Positions 16,473-25,243 of a stretch of DNA of 64,000 nt are shown piece by piece. The notes below the pieces were generated by a model, which saw only the letters and a list, made by a program, of their open reading frames with translations, was not told the DNA's origin and did no database searches. Numbering within the stretch: position 1 is the stretch's first letter; the number at the start of each line of letters is the position of its first letter. The DNA lies in assembly GCF_032917945.1 (NCBI RefSeq), contig NZ_CP136624.1, forward strand, positions 7,316,001 to 7,380,000. Direction: 5' to 3'. A program made the position numbers and the translations under genes. Source of the DNA: Bradyrhizobium sp. sBnM-33 (GTDB lineage Bacteria > Pseudomonadota > Alphaproteobacteria > Rhizobiales > Xanthobacteraceae).

Positions 16473-18140
16473 TTGATACAGGTTTGTCCGCAGGCGCGAG
16501 ACCGGATAGCTTTTAAGCAAACCACAAACGCGGGAGCGACGCCGATTCCGGACTACGACGCCATCATTATCGGCGCGGGCATGTCGGGCCTGTACCAGCT
16601 CTACCGGCTGCGCGAACAGGGTTTTCGCGTGCGGGTGTTCGAGGCCGCGACCGATGTCGGCGGCACCTGGTACTGGAACCGCTATCCCGGCGCGCGCTTC
16701 GATTCCGAAAGCTATTCCTATGGCTATTCGTTCTCGAAGGAGTTGCTGGAGGAATGGGAGTGGTCGGAGCATTTTGCCGGCCAGCCGGAGACGCTGCGCT
16801 ATCTGAATTATGTCGCCGACAAGTTCGACCTGCGCCGCGATATCCAGTTTCGGAGCCGGGTGACAGTGGCTACTTACGAGGAAGATACGCGGAGCTGGAC
16901 CATTACACTGGAGGACGGCAGCCGGTTCGGCGCGCGCTTCCTGATCACCGCGATCGGGCCGTTGTCGACACCTACCCTGCCGAGGGTCGAGGGCCGCGAG
17001 GATTTCAAGGGCGCCTCCTTTCACACCGCGCGATGGCCGAAGGAGCCGGTGGATTTTACCGGCAAGCGCGTCGCCGTGATCGGCACCGGCGCCACCGGCG
17101 TGCAGACCATCCAGACCATCGCGAGAGAAGTCGGCCATCTCACCGTGTTCCAGCGCACGCCGAACTGGTGCGCGCCGCTGCACAACGGCAAGATCGACGC
17201 GGAGACCCAAGCGAAGATCAAGGCCGGCTATCCGGAAATGTTCGCCCGCTGCAAGGAGACCTTTGCCTGCTTCCTGCATACGCCAGACCCGCGCGGCGCG
17301 TTCGAGGTATCCGACGAGGAGCGCGAGGCGTTTTATGAAAAGCTCTATAGCGAGCGCGGCTTCGGCATCTGGCAGGGCAACTTTCGCGACATCTTGATTG
17401 ACCGCAAGGCGAACGCGACGATCTCCGATTTCGTCGCACGCAAGATCCGCCAGCGCGTGAACAACCAGGCCGTCGCTGAAAAGCTGATTCCGAAAAATCA
17501 CGGCTTTGGTACCCGCCGGCTGCCGCTCGAAACCTTCTATTACGAGGTCTACAACCAGGACAATGTCGAGCTGGTCGACATCACGGAGACACCGATCGAG
17601 CGGATCACGCCTGAAGGTATCAGGACAAGCGAAGGGGATTACGAATTCGACATCATCATCTATGCGACCGGCTTCGATGCCATCACCGGAAGTTTCGACA
17701 AGATCGATTTTCGCGGGGTTGGCGGCGCGCGGCTGAAGGACAAATGGAAGCGCGGGCCGCAGACCTATCTCGGCATCATGGTGCATGAATTCCCGAACAT
17801 GCTGATGCTGATGGGGCCGCACACCGCGCTCGGCAACATTCCGCGCAGCATCGAATACAGTGTCGACTGGGTGACCGGGCTGCTTCGGTTTGCGATGAAG
17901 AACAAGCTGACGCGCCTCGAAGCGACGCCCGAAAGCGTCGAGTCGTGGACCGATCATGTCAAGGCGCTCGGCGAAGGATTGCTGTCGAACGAGGTGAACT
18001 CCTGGATGACCGGCATCAACACCAATGTCGAAGGCAAACAGACCCGTATCGTCGCCCGCTACAGCGGCAGCGCGCCGGCGTACCGCGCCAGGTGCGATGA
18101 GGTAGCGGCGAAGGGGTATGATGAGTTGAGGCTGGGGTAG
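16473..18140 (+). CDS. Flavin-containing Baeyer-Villiger-type monooxygenase, start codon unclear
   Basis: The protein has the FAD motif (YDAIIIGAGMSGLYQLYRL), the Baeyer-Villiger fingerprint FKGASFHTARWP, and the NADPH motif VAVIGTGATGVQTI. Its length, about 535-555 residues, is normal for cyclohexanone/phenylacetone-type enzymes that insert oxygen next to a ketone. The reading frame is open from 16341, but no ATG or GTG with a ribosome site precedes the FAD motif (in-frame codons from 16560). The TTG at 16473 is the nearest conventional start and has no Shine-Dalgarno sequence, so the start given is provisional. The gene is divergent from the GMC gene. Confidence 0.82.
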   Translation: MIQVCPQARDRIAFKQTTNAGATPIPDYDAIIIGAGMSGLYQLYRLREQGFRVRVFEAATDVGGTWYWNRYPGARFDSESYSYGYSFSKELLEEWEWSEHFAGQPETLRYLNYVADKFDLRRDIQFRSRVTVATYEEDTRSWTITLEDGSRFGARFLITAIGPLSTPTLPRVEGREDFKGASFHTARWPKEPVDFTGKRVAVIGTGATGVQTIQTIAREVGHLTVFQRTPNWCAPLHNGKIDAETQAKIKAGYPEMFARCKETFACFLHTPDPRGAFEVSDEEREAFYEKLYSERGFGIWQGNFRDILIDRKANATISDFVARKIRQRVNNQAVAEKLIPKNHGFGTRRLPLETFYYEVYNQDNVELVDITETPIERITPEGIRTSEGDYEFDIIIYATGFDAITGSFDKIDFRGVGGARLKDKWKRGPQTYLGIMVHEFPNMLMLMGPHTALGNIPRSIEYSVDWVTGLLRFAMKNKLTRLEATPESVESWTDHVKALGEGLLSNEVNSWMTGINTNVEGKQTRIVARYSGSAPAYRARCDEVAAKGYDELRLG

Positions 18141-18153
18141 CATTGCTGTTGTG

Positions 18154-18236
18154 CCGTCATTACGAGCGCAGCGAAGCAATCCATGCCTCGACCCGGTGAT
18201 AGATGGAGCGTCGTTGCTTCGCTCCTTGCAATGACG
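18154..18236. repeat. Intergenic palindromic repeat, family C, copy 1
   Basis: CGTCATTACGAGCGCAGCGAAGCAATCCATG is mirrored by GTTGCTTCGCTCCTTGCAATGACG. The longer copy is at 24033-24152. It is the first of four different repeats in the gene-free block 18141-19069. Confidence 0.85.
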
Positions 18237-18261
18237 CGCAGTTAGTGACGCAGCGCGAGAT

Positions 18262-18364
18262 CGTCATCCCCCGCGCAAGCGGGGGATCCAGTACGCTGCG
18301 GCTTATCGGCTTAATCACTGTTGTCTCTGGAATACTGGATCACCCGCTTTCGCGGGTGATGACG
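18262..18364. repeat. Intergenic palindromic repeat, family D, copy 1
   Basis: CGTCATCCCCCGCGCAAGCG and GGATCCAGTACGC are mirrored by TACTGGATCACCCGC and GCGGGTGATGACG. The other copy is at 31300-31401. Confidence 0.85.
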
Positions 18365-18424
18365 ACTGAATGTAGGTTCGCGATCTCGCCGCATCATTTG
18401 CGCGAGTTTTGGCTGGAGAACTTC

Positions 18425-18900
18425 CCGCCCTCTCCAATTAGAGGGCGCAGGGAAGACCGGGTGCGCGCCGCACCCGCGGTCTCGTGTGCAATTTGCGCAC
18501 TCAAAACGCGCACACGAGCATACAGGTTCGGCGGGAGCATCCCGGCCTTCCCTGCGCAATGGCTTTACGGCTTACTTCGTGCTCTTCCCGGTGAACGGCT
18601 TTCTTGCCACCGTCGCCGCGCGAGGATGAACCTTGCGCAACTTAACGCCAGCACCGCGGCGCCAGAACCACACGACTTCGCCGTACGCATCAGGCGCCAC
18701 CGTCTTGTGCGCCTTCCGCGTCCATCGCATCTCACCGCACGTTCGTGACGATCGCGAGCCGCCCTCAATCGGGTGAGACGAGCGGAGTCAAACCATTGAT
18801 TTGCCCCTCGTGTTAAGCGGAATATTTTGCAAGAAGGGCTGGACAGACTTTTGGTGATTTGCCCGTCGTGCCAATTGGTCGCAGCCGCGCATTAGATTTT
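18425..18900. repeat. Gene-free stretch resembling a degenerate long repeat
   Basis: No convincing coding frame was found; a 181-codon frame across it lacks any family resemblance. The text, including the segments CCACACGACTTCGCCG, CGGAGTCAAACCATTGATTT and GATTTGCCCGTCGTGCCAA, resembles from memory a long intergenic repeat common in Bradyrhizobium genomes. That resemblance is a recollection and was not computed. It may be a decayed mobile or repetitive element. Confidence 0.4.
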
Positions 18901-18931
18901 CGCTTTTGCGCGCCGCAAATCAGTCCGCAAT

Positions 18932-19062
18932 CCGTAGAGTGGGCAAAGCGACTTGTCCGCCGTAGCTCAACGAGCGAAGGCGGAAAGCGTGCCCACCATC
19001 AAGCAGCGCGTTCGATGATCGGTGGTGGGCACGGCGCTATCGCGCCTTTGCCCGCCCTACGG
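18932..19062. repeat. Intergenic palindromic repeat, family E, copy 1
   Basis: CGTAGAGTGGGCAAAGCG, GCGTGCCCACCAT and their inverse GTGGGCACGGCGC, CGCCTTTGCCCGCCCTACG form a long imperfect palindrome. It ends seven bases before the carboxylase stop codon. Related copies are at 31421-31513 and 37225-37308. Confidence 0.85.
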
Positions 19063-19069
19063 ATCATCG

Positions 19070-22000
19070 CTACCACGCATCGATGCACGGGCGCTTCTTG
19101 GTCGCGCGCACTTCCGGCTTTGGCACCGAGCGCAGGCCGGACATGATCCAGTGCCGCGTGCCGGCGGGATCGATCACTTCGTCGATCTCCAGCACGGACG
19201 CAATCGAGACCGCCTTGCCGTTGGCGTAGAGCTCGGCGACCTTGGCCTTGTAATAGTCTTCGCGCTCCGTGGGGTCTTCGATCGCTTCCATCTCCTTGCG
19301 GAAGCCGAGCCGGACATAGCCTTCCAGCCCCATGCCGCCGAACTCGCCGGTCGGCCAGGCCACGGTGAAGAACGAGGCGTGGAAGCCACCGCCGATCATC
19401 GACTGCGCCCCCAAGCCGTAGCCCTTGCGCAGCACGATGCCGAACAGCGGCACCGTGAGGCTCGCGCCGGTCACGAACATCCGCGCGACATGGCGCACGA
19501 TCGCGGTCTTTTCCGCCTCGGGCCCGACCATGAAGCCCGGCGTGTCGCAGAGCGATATAATCGGGATGTCGAAGGCGTCGCAGAGCTGCATGAAGCGCGC
19601 GGCCTTGTCGCCGGCCGCCGCATCGATCGCGCCGCCGAGATGCTTCGGGTTGTTGGCGATCAGGCCGAACGGTTTTCCCTCGATGCGGATGAAGGCGGTG
19701 ATCATGCCGACGCCGAAATCGCGACGGATTTCCAGCACCGATCCCTCGTCGGCGAGCAGATCAATAACGGTGCGGATGTCATAGACCCGCAGGCGGTTTT
19801 CGGGAATGGCCTGGCGCAGCAGGCGCTGGTCCGGCGCTTTCCAGTCGGATACCGCGCCCTGGAAGTACGATAGATACTTTTGTGCCGCCGACGTCGCTTC
19901 CGCCTCGTCCTCAACCAGAATGTCGATGACACCATTGGGCGACTGGAACGACACGGGACCTACTTCCGCCGGATGATAGACGCCGAGCCCGCCGCCCTCG
20001 ATCATCGCAGGTCCGCCCATGCCGATCGAGGCGTTCTTCGTCGCGATGATGACATCGCAACAACCCAGCATCGCGGCATTGCCGGCAAAGCAGTAGCCGG
20101 AGACAACACCGATAACCGGCACGAGACCGGAGAGCTTTGCGAACTGCACAAAGGACGGGCCGTCGAGCCCGGTCATGCCAAGCCTGTCGGTATCGCCGGG
20201 ACGGCCGCCGCCACCCTCCGCATAGAACACCAGCGGCATCCGCCATTGCTCGGCGAGGCCCAGCATGCGGTCGATCTTCTTGTGGTTCATGTGGCCTTGG
20301 GTGCCCGCCAGCACGGTGTAGTCATAGGCGATCACCATGCAGCGGGCGGCGTCCGCGCCGAATTTTTCGGCGTTGACGGTGGCAACGCCAGAGATCAGGC
20401 CGTCGGCCGGCGTGTTGCGGATCAGATCGTCGACCGTGCGCCGCCGCCGCTGGGCGGCAATCGCGAGCGAGCCGTATTCGACGAACGACCCCTGATCGAC
20501 GAGATGGGCGATATTCTCCCGCGCCGTGCGCTGATTGGTCTTGCGGCGGCGCTCGACCGATGCGGGGCGATTTTCGTCCCGCGTGATGGCGTGGCGCTCC
20601 ATCAGTTCGGCGAGATCGGAACGGATATGGTCGAGATCGAAATCCTCCTCCTCGGCCACATCGTGGGCGTCGATCTCCGCCGGCTCCAGAAAGAGGATCG
20701 GCTCGTCCTGCATCAGCGTGACGCCGGCGTCAGCCGCGATCTTCGTGACCCTGCCACCATGCGGCGCCGTCACCAGATGCTCCATCTTCATGGATTCGAG
20801 CACGGCGATCTGCTGGCCGGGGCGGACGAGGTCCCCTTCCCTCACGTCGACGGCGACGATCGTGCCTTGCAGCGGCGCCGGCACCGGCTCCGAGCCTGCC
20901 GGCCCCGCCGATACGGCGGCTTCAGGCGCGGCGTCGTCCGCCGCGCTGCCGGATTCGATCAGGGCCGTCTCCGCCGTCGCCTCGGCCTCGCCGACCAGGG
21001 CCGCGACGTGTTTGTCGATGAAGCCGGTGCTGACACGGTTGTCGACAAAATCCGGATGCGCCAAAATCGCGGCGAGGAAGGGAATGTTGGTGGCGACGCC
21101 GCCGATGCGAAATTCACGCAGCGTCCGCGAGGCCTTGTGCACCACGTCGGTCCAGTTGCCGCCTGGCGAATGCACGATGACCTTTGCGAGCAGCGAATCG
21201 AAGGCGGCGCTGGTCCGGTAACCCGAATATCCGAACGTATCGATGCGCACGCCGGGGCCCGACGGCAGATCGAACAGGGCCAGCGTGCCGCCGGTTGGTT
21301 TGGTCGCGCCGGTCTCGTCCATCACCTCCATGTTGACGCGGAGCTGCATCGCAAAACCGCGCGGCCGCGGGATGTAGCCCTGCGCGAGCCCAAGCGAGCC
21401 GAGCGTGGCACCGGCTGCGACCGCGAGCTGCGATTGCACGAGATCGAGGCCGAGCACTTGCTCGGTGACGGTATGCTCGACCTGCAGCCGCGGATTGGCC
21501 TCGATGAAGGCAAACGCCTTGTCGCTGGTCCTGGCGTCATTATCGACCAGGAATTCGAAAGTGCCGAGATTGTCGTAGTTGGCGGCGGCGGCAAGTTCCT
21601 TGGCCGAGTCGATGATGCGGGTGCGCAAGCTATCGGTCAGCGACGGGCTCGGCGCGATCTCGATCAGTTTCTGGTTGCGGCGCTGGATGGTGCATTCGCG
21701 CTCCCACAAATGGCTGATGGCGCCGTGGTGGTCGCAGATGATCTGCACCTCGATGTGACGGGCATTGCGGATCAGGCGCTCGACATACACGCCGTCGCTG
21801 CCGAAGGCCGCTATCGCCTCGGACTGGCAGCGCGCAAAGGCTTCCTCCAGCCTAGCCACGTCATCGACGATGCGCATGCCGCGCCCGCCCCCGCCGGCAA
21901 TCGCCTTGATCATGATGGCGCCGCCGGGGCCGAGCGACTCAAGGAAGGCCTTCGCCTGTTCGAGGCTGGTTGGGCCACTGGTGCCTTCGACAACCGGCAC

Positions 22001-22381
22001 GCCGCACCGCTTCGCCAATGCCTTCGCCTGCGCCTTGCCGCCAAACAGGTCGAGTGCCTGCGGCGACGGCCCGACAAAGACGATGCTTTCTTCGGCGCAG
22101 CGCCGGGCGAGCGCAGAATTCTCGCTAAGGAAGCCGTAGCCGGGATGCAGCGCATCGCACCCGGTCGCCTTTGCGGCCGCGATCATCGCCTCGATGTCGA
22201 GATAGGCCCGTGCGCCAAGGCCGGGGATTTCATGCGCGGCATCGCCGGCGCGGACGTGCAGCGACTGGGCGTCATCGGCGGAATAGATCGCGACGGTGGC
22301 AAGCCCGGCGTCGCCGGCGGCGCGCGCAATGCGGATGGCGATCTCACCGCGGTTGGCGATCAGCAATTTGTGGAAGGACAT
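19070..22381 (-). CDS. Single-chain biotin-dependent acyl-CoA carboxylase (BC-BCCP-CT)
   Basis: This 1103-residue protein combines all three parts of a biotin carboxylase. Residues 1-450 are biotin carboxylase (LLIANRGEIAIRIARAAGDAG, the ATP-grasp GGGGRGMR, EANPRLQVEHTVTE). About 500-575 is the biotinyl domain with the biotin lysine at 532 (ESMKMEH). About 620-1103 is a carboxyltransferase with fused N and C halves (GYCFAGNAAMLGCCDVIIAT, DTPGFMVGPEAEKTA). Known relatives carboxylate acetyl-, propionyl- or other acyl-CoA, usually on separate subunits. The single-chain form is rarer and the substrate cannot be read from sequence. It stands alone, flanked by repeats and an amidohydrolase on the same strand. 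Confidence 0.9.
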   Translation of the reverse strand: MSFHKLLIANRGEIAIRIARAAGDAGLATVAIYSADDAQSLHVRAGDAAHEIPGLGARAYLDIEAMIAAAKATGCDALHPGYGFLSENSALARRCAEESIVFVGPSPQALDLFGGKAQAKALAKRCGVPVVEGTSGPTSLEQAKAFLESLGPGGAIMIKAIAGGGGRGMRIVDDVARLEEAFARCQSEAIAAFGSDGVYVERLIRNARHIEVQIICDHHGAISHLWERECTIQRRNQKLIEIAPSPSLTDSLRTRIIDSAKELAAAANYDNLGTFEFLVDNDARTSDKAFAFIEANPRLQVEHTVTEQVLGLDLVQSQLAVAAGATLGSLGLAQGYIPRPRGFAMQLRVNMEVMDETGATKPTGGTLALFDLPSGPGVRIDTFGYSGYRTSAAFDSLLAKVIVHSPGGNWTDVVHKASRTLREFRIGGVATNIPFLAAILAHPDFVDNRVSTGFIDKHVAALVGEAEATAETALIESGSAADDAAPEAAVSAGPAGSEPVPAPLQGTIVAVDVREGDLVRPGQQIAVLESMKMEHLVTAPHGGRVTKIAADAGVTLMQDEPILFLEPAEIDAHDVAEEEDFDLDHIRSDLAELMERHAITRDENRPASVERRRKTNQRTARENIAHLVDQGSFVEYGSLAIAAQRRRRTVDDLIRNTPADGLISGVATVNAEKFGADAARCMVIAYDYTVLAGTQGHMNHKKIDRMLGLAEQWRMPLVFYAEGGGGRPGDTDRLGMTGLDGPSFVQFAKLSGLVPVIGVVSGYCFAGNAAMLGCCDVIIATKNASIGMGGPAMIEGGGLGVYHPAEVGPVSFQSPNGVIDILVEDEAEATSAAQKYLSYFQGAVSDWKAPDQRLLRQAIPENRLRVYDIRTVIDLLADEGSVLEIRRDFGVGMITAFIRIEGKPFGLIANNPKHLGGAIDAAAGDKAARFMQLCDAFDIPIISLCDTPGFMVGPEAEKTAIVRHVARMFVTGASLTVPLFGIVLRKGYGLGAQSMIGGGFHASFFTVAWPTGEFGGMGLEGYVRLGFRKEMEAIEDPTEREDYYKAKVAELYANGKAVSIASVLEIDEVIDPAGTRHWIMSGLRSVPKPEVRATKKRPCIDAW

Positions 22382-22579
22382 CGACGTTTCCGTTCAGGCG
22401 TCGGAGCGAACTGAAGGGGTGACTGCCTCACCTCGCCCCGCTTGCTTCTCCCATGCAACAACCGACGGCGAAAACACGGCCACCGGTTCGTTTCTCGTGG
22501 CTAAACATGAAACCTTTGCCGAGATTCTGCGCAAGTGGAATTTCGTTCCACATCACGGAATTCGCAAGACAGGCTCGGC

Positions 22580-24022
22580 TTAGCGGCAATCCAAATGCGC
22601 TTCGAACCAGCTTTGCAGCGAGGTCGAAAGCACCGGCCAGGCGCGCTGAAGGGCGGAGAGCTTTTTCGCATTGGCGCGGTAGATTCCGCGCAGCTCATTC
22701 TCGATTCCAGGCAGGTCGACGCCGGTGCACCGGCCTTCGCTGACGATCAGCCGTCCATCAACTACCACATCACGCAAGAGCGACGCGTTGCCGCGCGCGA
22801 ACAAGAGGTCGATGGGCTCGACGGGGATGATCTGGTCGCGGTCGAGGCGGTCGAGATCGAGGGTGACGAAATCGGCCGGTGCGCCGGGGATGAGTTCACC
22901 GGTACCGGGTGCGCCCGTCGCCTTGCGGCCGTTGGTAATGGCGAGCGCGAGGAATTCGGAAGCGGTCCAGGTTCGCTGGAAGCCGAGGCCGCCGTGCATC
23001 ATCTGCACCAGCCGCATCTCGCGCAGGACATCGTCATCTTCATCCAGCGCGAGACCGTCGACGCCAACCGCGATGGCGCAGCCGCATTTGTGCGCGGCCG
23101 CGATCGGCGCGAGGCCGGAGCGCAGATGGAGATTGGAGCTGAAATTGGTGACAATGCGGGCGCCGGAGGCGGCGATCATCTCGATCTCGTCAGGGCGAGC
23201 GTGGATGCAATGCGCCAGCGTCAGCCGCTCCGACAGAAAGCCGATGTCGCGGAGGTAGCGGACGACACCGCCGGGAAAGTTCGCATCCGCCCAGGCGCGC
23301 TGATAGACCGTCTCCAGCAGGTGCATGTGAATGCAGCGGCCGGTCCGCGCCGAGTTCTCCGCCACCGCCTCCAGCAGAGGCTTTGAGCACCACTGCACGC
23401 CGGCCGGGCCGAGTTGCACGTCCACCTTCGGCCCCGCGATGGCCGAGGCAATCGCATCGGTTAGTTCGATGTAGGCCTTTGGCGGCACCGGCGCGCGGAC
23501 GAATAGCTCTTCAATCGCCTTGCGGTCGTCGCCGGAGAGTTCTGACAGCACCGGCTCACTTTCGCCATATACCACCGGGTTCTGGTCGCGCACGGCCAGC
23601 GCGAACGCGATGCGGATGCCGACGTCGGAGGCTGCCCGTGCAATTGCCGCTGCTTCTTCGACCAGCGGCATGGTGCCGCTTGGCCGGGTGTAGTGCACCA
23701 TCATCGCCGCGCAGCCTGCCCGCGCCGAGCGCGCCAGCGCCGAGGCGGCGGTCAGATAGGGATCAACCGGGGTGCCGAGCGCGGAACGCAGGATCCAGCT
23801 TTCCAGGGGCATGCCGAGCGCTCCGAACGACGACGCGTTCGGACGGGCATGGTCGTGGGCGTTGACGAAGGCGGGAAGAATGAGGGAGCGCGGGCCGGTT
23901 GTGGGTGAGGTCGCCGGCGAGATCGACCTGATGAGGCCGTTGTCGTGATGAAGCACGACATTGTCGAGGAGCCCGCGGTCGGAGCTAGAGAATAGGCTGT
24001 GTGCGGCAACTTCGGTGGCCAT
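22580..24022 (-). CDS. TRZ/ATZ-type amidohydrolase (cytosine deaminase / chlorohydrolase superfamily)
   Basis: The 480-residue metal-dependent hydrolase has the expected metal sites: H56-x-H58 in VNAHDHARP, the strand-5 His in IHMHLLET, the strand-6 His in AHCIHA, and the strand-8 Asp in AVGVDGLALDEDDD. These enzymes hydrolyse amine or halide groups from ring compounds (cytosine, s-triazines, guanine analogues). It lies downstream of an NMT1/THI5-type transporter on the same strand, separated by a family C repeat, so it may process the imported compound. The exact substrate is unknown. Confidence 0.86.
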   Translation of the reverse strand: MATEVAAHSLFSSSDRGLLDNVVLHHDNGLIRSISPATSPTTGPRSLILPAFVNAHDHARPNASSFGALGMPLESWILRSALGTPVDPYLTAASALARSARAGCAAMMVHYTRPSGTMPLVEEAAAIARAASDVGIRIAFALAVRDQNPVVYGESEPVLSELSGDDRKAIEELFVRAPVPPKAYIELTDAIASAIAGPKVDVQLGPAGVQWCSKPLLEAVAENSARTGRCIHMHLLETVYQRAWADANFPGGVVRYLRDIGFLSERLTLAHCIHARPDEIEMIAASGARIVTNFSSNLHLRSGLAPIAAAHKCGCAIAVGVDGLALDEDDDVLREMRLVQMMHGGLGFQRTWTASEFLALAITNGRKATGAPGTGELIPGAPADFVTLDLDRLDRDQIIPVEPIDLLFARGNASLLRDVVVDGRLIVSEGRCTGVDLPGIENELRGIYRANAKKLSALQRAWPVLSTSLQSWFEAHLDCR

Positions 24023-24032
24023 AAGGGCACTC

Positions 24033-24152
24033 CGTCATTGCGAGGAGCCAACGGGTCGCGCGAAATGCGCGCCCGATGACAGGCTCCACGACGAAGCAAT
24101 CCATCTTTCCTCGCGCGGAGGCATGGATTGCTTCGCTACGCTCGCAATGACG
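24033..24152. repeat. Intergenic palindromic repeat, family C, copy 2
   Basis: CGTCATTGCGAGGAGCC at one end is mirrored by TCGCAATGACG at the other. An internal module (CAACGGGTCGCGCG to GATGACAGGCTCC) recurs at 33384-33425, showing that the family is built of exchangeable parts. Confidence 0.85.
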
Positions 24153-24170
24153 AGTTGATACACCACCCTG

Positions 24171-25196
24171 TCAATTCGCCGTGTACACCAGCTCCCGCTC
24201 CGCGCGCGGCGGCAGGAATTCGCGGGAGAAAATCTCTGATGGCGCCGGTGCGCGGGCGAGCTGATAGCCTTCGACGATGATGCCGATGGCGCGGGCCATG
24301 CGGTCGTCCTTGACGTCGCCGACGCCGATCTCCTTCATCTCGGGCGAGACGATCAGCTTGTCGAAGGAAAACTGCAAGCGGCGCTTCTCGACCTCGGCAT
24401 TGATCAGATTGTCGTAGTTCAGCGCGGCCTTCATGCCGGCATTCTGATCCTTGGCGATCGCGATCACGGCCTTGTTGACGGCGCGAACCAGACCAGCGAC
24501 GGCCTTCGGATTGGACACCAGCAGCTTGCGCGACACCATCATGCCGTTCGAATAGAGATCGAGGCCGTAATCGCCGAACGAGAACCATTTGTAGTCCTTG
24601 TCGGGGTCCTGGCGGTTCAGCACGAGATTGAAATAGCTGGTGATGTTGAAGACCAGTGCGGCGTCGATATCGCCCTTGATCAGCATCGGCTCCTGCAGGT
24701 TCGGCGCCATGTTGGAGATCTTGATCTTCTCGCCCTCCAGCTTGTTCTTGTTGGCAAACACCGGCAACAGCCGCGTCGTCGGCGTGCCCTGCGCGCCGCC
24801 AAGCGTGCGGCCCTCAAAGTCCTTGATGGTGTTGATGCCGCTGGTCTTCTTGGTGACGATGGCGAATGGCGGCTGGTTCCAGATCATGTAGACCATCACA
24901 GGGGCGTCCTGTGGCTTGGTCGAGGCGTTCTGGATGATGGCGTTGACGTCACCGAAGCCCGCGTCATAGGCGCCCGACATGATGCGCGTCACCGTCGCTC
25001 CGGAGCCCTCGCCCTGGTCGATCACCACATTGAGGCCCTCTTGCTTGAAGAAGCCGTTGTCCTTGGCATAGAAGAACGCGGCATCCGAACCTTGCGTCTT
25101 CCAGCCCAGCGTGAACTTGATCGTCGTCTCCTGGGCATTGGCAGCGCCGGCAAACAGGACGGCTCCAAACAGCGCGACACTTACTCTGGTTAACAT
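24171..25196 (-). CDS. ABC transporter substrate-binding protein, NMT1/THI5-like
   Basis: The ATG at 25196, with GAGGAG upstream, gives a 341-residue precursor whose signal peptide MLTRVSVALFGAVLFAGAANA ends before QETTIKF. Family landmarks are KFTLGWKTQGSDAAFFYAKDNGFFKQEGL, the DQGEGSGATVTRIMSGAYDAGFGD loop and MVYMIWNQPPFAIVT. NMT1/THI5-like proteins bind pyrimidine precursors of thiamin, riboflavin, nitrate-like or aromatic sulfonate ligands. With two deaminase-type enzymes nearby, a nucleobase-like or cyclic amide ligand is plausible. It is last in the ATPase-permease-binding protein operon. Confidence 0.9.
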   Translation of the reverse strand: MLTRVSVALFGAVLFAGAANAQETTIKFTLGWKTQGSDAAFFYAKDNGFFKQEGLNVVIDQGEGSGATVTRIMSGAYDAGFGDVNAIIQNASTKPQDAPVMVYMIWNQPPFAIVTKKTSGINTIKDFEGRTLGGAQGTPTTRLLPVFANKNKLEGEKIKISNMAPNLQEPMLIKGDIDAALVFNITSYFNLVLNRQDPDKDYKWFSFGDYGLDLYSNGMMVSRKLLVSNPKAVAGLVRAVNKAVIAIAKDQNAGMKAALNYDNLINAEVEKRRLQFSFDKLIVSPEMKEIGVGDVKDDRMARAIGIIVEGYQLARAPAPSEIFSREFLPPRAERELVYTAN

Positions 25197-25243
25197 CGCG
25201 GGTCTCCTCGATAAGGGTTGAATGACAGTTGGCAAAACTTGGC

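Noticed and set aside
16338..18179. 613-codon minus-strand frame opposite the monooxygenase
   Set aside because: The plus strand carries the FAD, NADPH and Baeyer-Villiger motifs; the minus frame has none.
18203..18748. 181-codon plus-strand frame in the repeat block
   Set aside because: It crosses a family D repeat and degenerate repeat DNA, has no ribosome site and no family resemblance.
19880..22414. 844-codon plus-strand frame opposite the carboxylase
   Set aside because: Antisense shadow produced by high GC codon bias; the minus strand encodes an intact biotin carboxylase with all motifs.
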